Origin: an uncultured Solobacterium sp.
Lineage (GTDB): Bacteria; Bacillota_I; Bacilli_A; Erysipelotrichales; Erysipelotrichaceae
Direction of reading: 5' to 3'
Assembly: GCA_900543035.1 (NCBI GenBank)
Contig: UQPV01000067.1
Location: forward strand, 1-8,044
DNA length: 8,044 bases
Part shown: piece after piece, positions 1-4,549 of the stretch
Position numbering within the stretch: position 1 is the first letter of the stretch
Layout of the letters: each line of letters starts with the position of its first letter
Position numbers and translations under genes: made by a program
The notes under the pieces: generated by a model
The model's input: the letters and a program-made list of their open reading frames with translations, nothing else
Database searches by the model: none
Told to the model about the DNA's origin: nothing

Positions 1-27
1 CTGGACAAAGATAATGATACGCGCAGG

Positions 28-100
28 AAGAGTAAATGCAACTTGCAGTTCGTGGAGACTAAATGCAATTTCGGCTCGCTTAGAGTTGCGTTTACTTTTT
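28..100 (+). terminator. Long hairpin with U-run upstream of aspartate kinase
   Basis: Bases 28-43 pair with 84-99 in a continuous 16-bp stem with two G-U pairs, and the 3' arm runs into a stretch of five T (96-100). A second 5' arm inside the loop (60-71) can pair with the same 3' arm (83-94), because the 9-mer TAAATGCAA occurs at both 33-41 and 60-68. The simplest reading is a terminator for a gene left of the window, since a good promoter for aspartate kinase lies downstream of it. The two competing 5' arms also allow an attenuator. The upstream context is cut off, so the choice stays open. Confidence 0.5.
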
Positions 101-134
101 CACTTCAGTGACGGTAATTTTCAGATTCCTCATA

Positions 135-163
135 TTGAGATGACAAAGGGTTAGTGGTATGAT
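135..163 (+). promoter_or_regulatory. Promoter of the aspartate kinase gene
   Basis: A -35 element TTGAGA (135-140) is followed by a 17-base spacer and a -10 element TATGAT (158-163). A TG at 155-156 gives an extended -10. Transcription would start near 170, leaving a leader of about 35 bases, too short for a riboswitch. A small dyad TCACT-TC-AGTGA at 100-111 lies upstream and could be an operator, but nothing else supports that. Confidence 0.65.
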
Positions 164-204
164 AGATTCGATTTTTCAGGGATCGCAAGACAGGGGAGCA
201 TGAT

Positions 205-1404
205 ATGAATATTGTAGAGAAATATGGCGGAACGAGCGTCGGGACGATCGAACAGATCACCGCGATCGCGCAGCATGTCAAGGAAATGAAGGAAGAGGGG
301 CATCAGCTGGTCGTCGTGGCCAGCGCGATGGGCAAGACGACCAATCAGTTGATCGCCATGGCCAATCAGATCTCGGATCGGGTCAACAAACGAGAGCTGG
401 ACTCACTGCTTTCCACCGGAGAACAGCGCACGGTCACGCTGCTGGCGATGGCCATCGATGCGCTGGGCATCCCGGCCATATCCTTGACCGGTTATCAGTG
501 CGGCTTCATCACGAGCCATCACCATGCGCATGCGCGGATCAAGGACATCAACATCGATAACCTCAAACGCCATCTCGATGAGGGGAAGGTCGTCGTCGTG
601 GCAGGATTCCAGGGCGCGACGGAAAATGGAGAGATCACGACGCTGGGCCGCGGCGGCAGCGATACGACCGCAGTGGCGCTTGCGGCGAAGCTGGGCTGGG
701 AATGTCACATCTACACCGATGTCAACGGCGTGTATACGATCGATCCCAGGCTGTATCGTCATGCGCGGCTGCTTAAGGAGATCACCTACAATGAGATGAT
801 GCAGATGGCATGCCTGGGGGCGGGCGTGCTGGAGACACGCAGCGTAGAGCTGGCCAGCAAATACAATGTCCCGCTGTTTCTGGGACGCGCGCTGGAAAAA
901 GACAAGAGCAGGGGGACATGGATTATGGAACAGACGAGACATCTTGAGGATATGCCGATCACCGGCATCAGCATCAAGGAAGACTATGCGATCATGCGGG
1001 TCAATGATCTGCCGACCGACGGCGTGTTCATCGGAAAGCTGTTTCAGCTGATCGCGGAGATGAACATCAACCTGGATACGATCTCTCAGCAGCTCAGCGA
1101 GGAAGGAAGGGTGAACTTTTCCTTTTACTGCAGCGAAGAGCAGAGCGATCAGATCTTAGAGAATACGGACCGCTTGGGCAGCGAGTATCCGATCCACCGC
1201 ATGCTGGGCTTCATCAAGCTCTCGGTCATCGGCGTGGGCATCTCCACACACAGCGGCATCGCGTCCAAGGTGCTCAATACGCTGAATGCCAACGGGATCC
1301 GTTATTATATGATCACCTCCAGCGAGATCTCCATCTCGCTGACGATCGAGAAAAAAGATAAGGAAAAGGCGGTCGAGGTGCTCGGCAAGGCATTCGACCT
1401 TTAA
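205..1404 (+). CDS. lysC: Aspartate kinase (aspartokinase)
   Basis: This enzyme phosphorylates L-aspartate with ATP, the first step to lysine, diaminopimelate, threonine and methionine in the cytosol. The N-terminal amino-acid kinase domain shows KYGGTSVG (residues 6-13), the TGEQ segment (71-74), GFQGAT (134-139), TLGRGGSDTT (146-155) for nucleotide and substrate binding, and TDVNGVYTIDPR (171-182). Residues from about 262 to 399 form two ACT-type regulatory repeats, including FIGKLFQLIAEMNIN and ISTHSGIASKVLNTL, so feedback inhibition by an end-product amino acid is expected. The length of 399 residues is normal for a monofunctional enzyme. The start is supported by AGGGGAG at 192-198, six bases upstream. 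The LETRSVELASKY segment is the variant I associate with Clostridia-type aspartokinases. It is alone between its promoter and a terminator-like hairpin. The family is certain; the symbol lysC is conventional and the feedback effector cannot be read from sequence. Confidence 0.96.
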   Translation: MNIVEKYGGTSVGTIEQITAIAQHVKEMKEEGHQLVVVASAMGKTTNQLIAMANQISDRVNKRELDSLLSTGEQRTVTLLAMAIDALGIPAISLTGYQCGFITSHHHAHARIKDINIDNLKRHLDEGKVVVVAGFQGATENGEITTLGRGGSDTTAVALAAKLGWECHIYTDVNGVYTIDPRLYRHARLLKEITYNEMMQMACLGAGVLETRSVELASKYNVPLFLGRALEKDKSRGTWIMEQTRHLEDMPITGISIKEDYAIMRVNDLPTDGVFIGKLFQLIAEMNINLDTISQQLSEEGRVNFSFYCSEEQSDQILENTDRLGSEYPIHRMLGFIKLSVIGVGISTHSGIASKVLNTLNANGIRYYMITSSEISISLTIEKKDKEKAVEVLGKAFDL

Positions 1405-1462
1405 GCGCGGGCAAACGCTGGCCATGCAGGCCGCGGCATGCGCTTGATCCGGAATCAGACAG

Positions 1463-1508
1463 AACGCACAGGCACAGACGAAGGTCAAGGGATCGCTGTG
1501 CGTTTTTT
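1463..1508 (+). terminator. Terminator-like hairpin after aspartate kinase
   Basis: AACGCACAG (1463-1471) pairs perfectly with CTGTGCGTT (1496-1504), and the 3' arm merges into six T (1503-1508). The loop is long (24 bases) and contains a tandem second copy of GCACAG (1472-1477) that could pair with the same 3' arm. It most likely terminates the aspartate kinase transcript. The FeoA gene begins only 28 bases later and no clear promoter is visible between them, so it could also attenuate read-through. Confidence 0.65.
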
Positions 1509-1536
1509 CGGATAAAGGATAAAGGAAAGGCGGGAG

Positions 1537-1752
1537 ATGATGCGCTCACTGTCTCAGGCAGAGCCGGGAAGAAGCTATACCATCAAATGGATATTTGCCT
1601 CAGATGAGGCCATGACGTTCATGCAGGAGCATCATATCGAGGAAGGCAGCAGCGTACAGCTGATCCAGCGCTGCATGCACGGCGTCATCATCAAGGTGCA
1701 GGGGCACTGTTTCGCCATCGGAGATGAGATCGCGGATCAGATCAAGGTATGA
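1537..1752 (+). CDS. FeoA-domain small protein
   Basis: This is a 71-residue protein with the SH3-like FeoA fold pattern: an opening LSQAEPGRSYTIKWI, a middle helix (residues 23-33) and then IEEGSSVQLIQR (34-45). The end, VKVQG-like and then FAIGDEIADQIKV (59-71), matches the family ending of a small-residue turn, a charged helix and a final beta strand. FeoA proteins act in the cytosol with the FeoB ferrous-iron permease, but no feoB is in the window. It may therefore be a stand-alone FeoA-type accessory protein, and an iron role is inference. Two adjacent ATG codons (1537, 1540) are possible starts. The purine-rich ribosome site GGAAAGG at 1524-1530 gives usable spacing to either. The methyltransferase follows after 44 bases on the same strand, suggesting co-transcription. 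No convincing promoter is visible in the 132 bases before it. Confidence 0.8.
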   Translation: MMRSLSQAEPGRSYTIKWIFASDEAMTFMQEHHIEEGSSVQLIQRCMHGVIIKVQGHCFAIGDEIADQIKV

Positions 1753-1796
1753 TGATCAGACGCTGCGCGCAGGGATGATCGGATGAGGAGGACAAG

Positions 1797-2534
1797 ATGA
1801 AAGAAAATCGTTATGACGATCAGGAATTTTTCGATCGATATGCAGAGATGGCGCGTTCCCGCAAAGGCCTGAGCGGCGCTGGGGAATGGCCTGTGCTCAA
1901 GGAGATGCTGCCGGATCTGCAAGGCTGCCGCATGCTCGATCTGGGCTGCGGTTATGGCTGGCACTGCCGTTATGCTGTCGATCAGGGCGCCTCTGCCGTG
2001 GTCGGCATCGACATCTCCGAACGGATGCTGCAGAAGGCGAAACAGCTGGGCGATGATCCGCGCATCACCTATGTGCGGACAGCCATGGAGGATGTATGCT
2101 TTCCGCCTGAAAGCTTCGATGTGGTGATCAGCTCCCTGGCATTTCATTATGTGGAGGATCTGCAGCCGCTGTTTCGCGCCGTTTTCCGCATGCTCGCTCC
2201 TGGTGGGAAGTTTGTCTTCAGCTGTGAGCATCCCCTGTTCACCGCATACGGTTCTCAGGACTGGTATCATGATGAGCAAGGAAACATCCTGCATTTTCCT
2301 GTCGATCACTATTTTATGGAAGGGAAGAGAGATGCGCTGTTCCTGGGAGAACAGGTGATCAAATACCATCATACGCTGAGTGCTTATCTGCATGGGCTTC
2401 GTCAGGCCGGCTTCAACCTGAATGATGTGCAGGAGCCGATGCCCACGCCGCAGATGATCGCGGAAGACGAAGAGATGCGCAATGAGCTTCGCCGCCCGAT
2501 GATGCTGATCGTCTCTGCGGAAAAGCCGCGATAA
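1797..2534 (+). CDS. Class I SAM-dependent methyltransferase
   Basis: This 245-residue cytosolic protein belongs to the Rossmann-fold methyltransferases of the Methyltransf_11/25 type. The SAM-binding motif I is MLDLGCGYG (46-54), followed by VVGIDIS (68-74), whose aspartate should bind the SAM ribose. The motif IV region is FDVVISSLAFHYVED (107-121) and the post-motif segment LAPGGKFVFSCEHP lies at 133-146. The C-terminal third (about 147-245) would form the substrate side and gives no clear hint of a substrate; small molecule, tRNA or quinone-type substrates cannot be told apart. The start has a strong AGGAGGAC site at about 1786-1793. The gene follows the FeoA gene closely, and the intergenic stretch contains a small CTGCGCGCAG palindrome (1763-1772). 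Its stop codon lies inside the tail of the opposing gene's terminator. Confidence 0.9.
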   Translation: MKENRYDDQEFFDRYAEMARSRKGLSGAGEWPVLKEMLPDLQGCRMLDLGCGYGWHCRYAVDQGASAVVGIDISERMLQKAKQLGDDPRITYVRTAMEDVCFPPESFDVVISSLAFHYVEDLQPLFRAVFRMLAPGGKFVFSCEHPLFTAYGSQDWYHDEQGNILHFPVDHYFMEGKRDALFLGEQVIKYHHTLSAYLHGLRQAGFNLNDVQEPMPTPQMIAEDEEMRNELRRPMMLIVSAEKPR

Positions 2535-2591
2535 AAAAACTGCCCTGGACCATGGGCGGTCTGATGGGCAGATCCCGGTATCCAAGGCAGT
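2533..2591 (-). terminator. Terminator of the minus-strand unknown gene
   Basis: Read on the minus strand, ACTGCCTTGGA (plus 2581-2591) pairs with TCCAGGGCAGT (plus 2539-2549) in an 11-bp stem with one G-U pair. The loop can form a further small hairpin, and the stem is followed directly by a run of seven T (plus A at 2533-2539). It serves the gene ending at 2595. On the plus strand the hairpin lacks a U-tract, so it is a poor terminator for the methyltransferase, whose stop codon TAA (2532-2534) overlaps this run of A. Confidence 0.85.
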
Positions 2592-2594
2592 AGT

Positions 2595-3092
2595 TCAGCA
2601 GGCGGGCCGTACGCTTTCGTCCAGCACATCGAGCAGCCGCTGGGTGCTGTCTGCGGTTGGCTGATGCATCCCTGCAGCGAGGATGATGCTGATGCGCTGC
2701 AGGGTCAGGTCATAGAAATGCTTTTCACTTTCTGGAAGCTTTCGGCCGGAGGCTTCGGCGCTCATCTTGTCCGCATGCATCGTCTTCAGCAAGGACAGCC
2801 ATGCGACGATATCGTTTTGCTCCAGGACGCTCTTGCAGCTGCGGGCGATGGCGTTGCGCGTGATCTTCTGCATCGGCAGATCCTGGACGCGGTGGAGCAG
2901 GGCCTGGCAGGATGCGCTGTCCGGCAGCTTCTGCAGATGGTCCATCCGGTTTTCGACAGGGACCTGGTACTGACAGTGATCCGATTCCAGAGAGTCCAGC
3001 AAGTAGCAGGACCGCCCGTCCACGTTGATGATGCTGCGTATCTTGGCCAGCATCAGACGGTACAATACAGTTTCGTCTTGTTCAAATATCAT
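2595..3092 (-). CDS. Hypothetical protein, unknown family
   Basis: I do not recognise this 165-residue protein. It begins MIFEQDETVLYRLMLAKIRS and looks soluble and largely helical. No signal peptide, membrane segment or catalytic motif is visible. It has several cysteines (in RSCYLL, DHCQY, SCQALL and SCKSVL, and at the C-terminus) without a clear metal-binding spacing. The chosen start has a perfect AGGAGG five bases upstream (plus 3098-3103). A start 19 codons further upstream, at 3149, lacks such a site, and the extra codons would lie inside an inverted repeat. A promoter, leader inverted repeat and strong terminator all match this frame, so it is a real, singly transcribed gene. It converges on the methyltransferase. 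The opposite-strand frame over the same DNA has no comparable signals. Confidence 0.75.
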   Translation of the reverse strand: MIFEQDETVLYRLMLAKIRSIINVDGRSCYLLDSLESDHCQYQVPVENRMDHLQKLPDSASCQALLHRVQDLPMQKITRNAIARSCKSVLEQNDIVAWLSLLKTMHADKMSAEASGRKLPESEKHFYDLTLQRISIILAAGMHQPTADSTQRLLDVLDESVRPAC

Positions 3093-3097
3093 GGGAA

Positions 3098-3103
3098 CCT
3101 CCT
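3098..3103 (-). promoter_or_regulatory. Ribosome binding site fixing the start at 3092
   Basis: On the minus strand AGGAGG is followed by five bases and the ATG at 3092-3090. This decides against the longer reading frame starting at 3149. Confidence 0.85.
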
Positions 3104-3115
3104 GAAAGAAAAGAG

Positions 3116-3149
3116 GTGTTTCACGGCGTGCGGCACACGGGTGAAACAC
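3116..3149. promoter_or_regulatory. Perfect inverted repeat in the leader of the unknown gene
   Basis: GTGTTTCAC (3116-3124) and GTGAAACAC (3141-3149) form a perfect 9-bp dyad around a 16-base GC-rich centre that itself contains GTG-CGG-CAC. It lies just downstream of the predicted transcription start and about a dozen bases before the ribosome site. It may be a repressor operator or a 5' leader hairpin. The regulator is unknown. Confidence 0.6.
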
Positions 3150-3162
3150 TTGCTGTACTTAT

Positions 3163-3191
3163 ATTTTATCATGTTCAAAAAAAGCGTGTAA
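3163..3191 (-). promoter_or_regulatory. Probable promoter of the minus-strand unknown gene
   Basis: On the minus strand, TTACAC (plus 3186-3191) and TAAAAT (plus 3163-3168) are separated by 17 bases, and the spacer is rich in T. Transcription would begin near 3156, just before the inverted repeat at 3116-3149. Confidence 0.5.
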
Positions 3192-3352
3192 GCATTTTTT
3201 TTTGCGTCGTCTTGCATGATCTGCACGCTGCACAGGATCATATCGAAGGAAAAAGCAGCTGAGCTTGATCGCAGAGATGATGGCTTTCGCAGTTGTGTTC
3301 AAGAATATCTTCATCTCCTGCGTAAACGCAAACGGGATGGCTTTCCGATCTG
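3192..3352. other. Intergenic stretch with no supported gene
   Basis: Between the promoter of the unknown gene and the next terminator there is no convincing gene on either strand. Visible items are a run of nine T (3195-3203) and a weak dyad ATGATC/GATCAT (3216-3221 and 3236-3241). There is also a 51-codon minus-strand frame from 3314 that runs into the promoter and poly-T region and looks accidental. Confidence 0.5.
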
Positions 3353-3417
3353 AAAAAAAGGCCAGAGACCGTGCTGACCGCTCTTGTGAAGCGGGCAGAC
3401 AAATGATCTCTGGTCTT
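3353..3417 (-). terminator. Terminator of the flavodoxin-DUF3793 operon
   Basis: Read on the minus strand, the arm at plus 3405-3417 pairs with the arm at plus 3358-3370 over 13 positions with one mismatch and one G-U pair, followed by seven T (plus A at 3353-3359). The interior holds a second hairpin CCGCT/AGCGG (3378-3394). This is a strong rho-independent terminator positioned about 30 bases after the DUF3793 stop codon. Confidence 0.85.
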
Positions 3418-3446
3418 TCATCGGAAATGAGTCTGATCTGGGAAAA

Positions 3447-4001
3447 TCAAATCAGCTGCTCGATGCATTGGCCGCAGCGAAGGCCGTTGAGCAGTTCTCG
3501 GATACAGGCGTCATACAGCGCAAACAGGCGGCGGGCCGCGGAAGGATAGCGATAGACTTTCCAGTATCCCATCATCACGCATTCGCGCTGTTCGATGAAT
3601 CCTTCCACATCATACAGCGGATAGCCCAGGAAGACGCCGATCTCGTGAGGATAGCCTTCTGCTTCATCCAGCCGGCGGTCCAGATGATCCAGGATCTCGC
3701 TCAGGCCAAGCGAAGGATAGCCGTAGCGCTGAAGGAAGACACGGACATCTTCGCGCTGAAGCAGCAAAGACAGCCGGCGCCGGCGATAGACAAATACGGT
3801 CACTCGCTCTTTGTTCTGCTGAAACAGCCGCAGGCAGATCCCTTTCTTCTCTAGCTTTTCATGATAGAGAGCAAGCGTCGCATGAAGATCTTCAAAAGCG
3901 TCTTTTTCCACATGGAACATGTTGGATGCCTTGCGGTTCTTCAATACCGGCGCGCAGTGAAGGGCGAGCAGCCGCTCAAACTGGCGTTCGTCTGCACACA
4001 T
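3447..4001 (-). CDS. DUF3793 family protein
   Basis: This 184-residue soluble protein matches the DUF3793 pattern as I recall it: HCAPVL near the N-terminus (15-20), NMFHV (27-31), a central TVFVYRRRRLSLLL (68-81), PHEIGVFLGYPLYDVEGFI (118-136) and GYWKVY (145-150). It ends with CGQC (176-179), a possible metal- or redox-active CxxC pair. The biochemical function of the family is not known. It follows the flavodoxin gene by three bases, with no strong ribosome site directly before the ATG, so translational coupling is likely and the two probably work together. Association of this family with small flavodoxins and iron-related genes is a pattern I recall from Firmicute genomes, not something the window proves. 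Confidence 0.85.
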   Translation of the reverse strand: MCADERQFERLLALHCAPVLKNRKASNMFHVEKDAFEDLHATLALYHEKLEKKGICLRLFQQNKERVTVFVYRRRRLSLLLQREDVRVFLQRYGYPSLGLSEILDHLDRRLDEAEGYPHEIGVFLGYPLYDVEGFIEQRECVMMGYWKVYRYPSAARRLFALYDACIRELLNGLRCGQCIEQLI

Positions 4002-4004
4002 GAC

Positions 4005-4358
4005 TTACAGAGAAGCGAGCTTTTCCTTGATGGCCGCAATGTCTTCCGGTGTGCCGGCGTTCTCCACCTTATACAGACATTCGACATCATGCTCTTCCGC
4101 AATCTTGTCACCGGCCAGACAGTAGGCTTCTCCATAGCCGGTATCTCCAGAGACGACGACCCCTTTCAGGAACATGGCGTTTCCAGCTAAGAACGCCTCT
4201 ACCTCTGCGGGCACATCACCATATCCGTCCGTATAAGTGAACAGCACATAATCTTCCGCAAGCGTCTCGTTTCCGCTGTCGATGCGCACGGATTCCATGT
4301 CCAGCTGTGCAACGATAGATTCGACATTTCCCGTTCTTGATGCGTATGCGATCTTCAT
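4005..4358 (-). CDS. NrdI-like small flavodoxin
   Basis: This 117-residue cytosolic FMN-binding protein begins MKIAYASRTGN, where SRTGN (7-11) is the phosphate-binding loop. TYTDGYGDVP (41-50) and GDTGYGEAYCLAGDKI (71-86) are the flavin-contacting loops, and the ending NAGTPEDIAAIKEKL resembles NrdI. NrdI proteins help assemble the manganese cofactor of class Ib ribonucleotide reductase. No nrdE or nrdF is in the window, so it may instead be a general low-iron flavodoxin. Its size is slightly under that of typical NrdI. The start at 4358 has AAGGAGG (plus 4366-4372) seven bases upstream; an ATG at 4397 would lie inside the operator region and is rejected. It is the first gene of an operon with DUF3793 and is divergent from the ABC exporter. 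Confidence 0.85.
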   Translation of the reverse strand: MKIAYASRTGNVESIVAQLDMESVRIDSGNETLAEDYVLFTYTDGYGDVPAEVEAFLAGNAMFLKGVVVSGDTGYGEAYCLAGDKIAEEHDVECLYKVENAGTPEDIAAIKEKLASL

Positions 4359-4365
4359 TCGTTTA

Positions 4366-4372
4366 CCTCCTT
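4366..4372 (-). promoter_or_regulatory. Ribosome binding site fixing the flavodoxin start
   Basis: Minus-strand AAGGAGG lies seven bases before the ATG at 4358. It excludes the longer frame from 4397, which would read through this site. Confidence 0.85.
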
Positions 4373-4405
4373 GGTTAGCTATAACTAACTTATGCATCTA
4401 ACTTA
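4373..4405. promoter_or_regulatory. Operator-like dyad and direct repeats over the flavodoxin promoter
   Basis: GTTAG (4374-4378) and CTAAC (4385-4389) form a dyad. CTAACTTA occurs twice (4385-4392 and 4398-4405), 13 bases apart, the second copy covering the predicted -10. The dyad lies between the -10 and the ribosome site, where a bound repressor would block transcription. The half-sites resemble the DtxR/IdeR consensus TTAGGTTAGSCTAACCTAA, but the spacing differs (six bases against one). The regulator is therefore only a guess. Confidence 0.55.
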
Positions 4406-4428
4406 CCATCGATTGCTCGATCCGTCAA
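4400..4428 (-). promoter_or_regulatory. Probable promoter of the flavodoxin operon
   Basis: On the minus strand, TTGACG (plus 4423-4428) is followed by 17 bases and TAAGTT (plus 4400-4405). The -35 is good and the -10 is weak. The -10 is embedded in the CTAACTTA repeat, consistent with regulated expression. Confidence 0.45.
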
Positions 4429-4445
4429 GACGCAGACGTCCAAAA

Positions 4446-4463
4446 AGTTAACATAAGCTAACT
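4446..4463. promoter_or_regulatory. Second operator-like dyad in the divergent region
   Basis: AGTTA (4446-4450) and TAACT (4459-4463) form a dyad. It shares the pattern AGTTA-N5-AGCTAAC with the site at 4373-4390 read on the minus strand, with 12 of 18 positions identical. It lies 18 bases upstream of the flavodoxin -35 and about 55 bases upstream of the exporter -10, so one regulator could affect both genes. Confidence 0.5.
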
Positions 4464-4515
4464 GAAAAAAGCAGGATGCCGGAGATTCACTTCAGCGGCA
4501 CACTGGCATGAATCA

Positions 4516-4524
4516 TGGTATAAT
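4516..4524 (+). promoter_or_regulatory. Extended -10 promoter of the ABC exporter
   Basis: TGGTATAAT is a perfect extended -10 element. No good -35 is seen at the usual distance, which extended -10 promoters tolerate. Transcription would start near 4531, downstream of an in-frame ATG at 4508, so that ATG cannot be the start. Confidence 0.65.
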
Positions 4525-4536
4525 ATCTGCCTGTGA

Positions 4537-4542
4537 AGGGGG
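4537..4542 (+). promoter_or_regulatory. Ribosome binding site fixing the exporter start
   Basis: AGGGGG lies seven bases before the ATG at 4550. The predicted transcript begins just upstream of this site, so the earlier ATG at 4508 is not used. Confidence 0.75.
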
Positions 4543-4549
4543 TAGACAT

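Noticed and set aside
1..100. Possible 3' end of a lysine riboswitch upstream of aspartate kinase
   Set aside because: GGAGACTA at 54-61 vaguely recalls the conserved end of the L box, but the core elements would lie outside the window, the pairing scheme does not fit well, and a good promoter at 135-163 lies downstream of it.
1737..2585. 282-codon minus-strand frame over the methyltransferase
   Set aside because: It is a shadow frame of the methyltransferase, which has a clear SAM-binding motif and ribosome site.
2664..3191. 175-codon plus-strand frame opposite the unknown gene
   Set aside because: It lacks a ribosome site and runs through the minus gene's promoter and leader. The minus-strand gene has promoter, ribosome site and terminator in agreement.
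3159..3314. 51-codon minus-strand frame starting at 3314
   Set aside because: AGGAG directly touches the ATG with no spacing, the frame covers the promoter and poly-T of the next gene, and the product is a lysine-rich sequence with no recognisable family.
3265..3549. 94-codon plus-strand frame in the intergenic region
   Set aside because: It crosses a strong minus-strand terminator and enters DUF3793 antisense, and its composition and start context look accidental.
4508..4549. Extended N-terminus of the exporter from ATG 4508
   Set aside because: This ATG lies upstream of the TATAAT and the predicted transcript start, while ATG 4550 has its own ribosome site.
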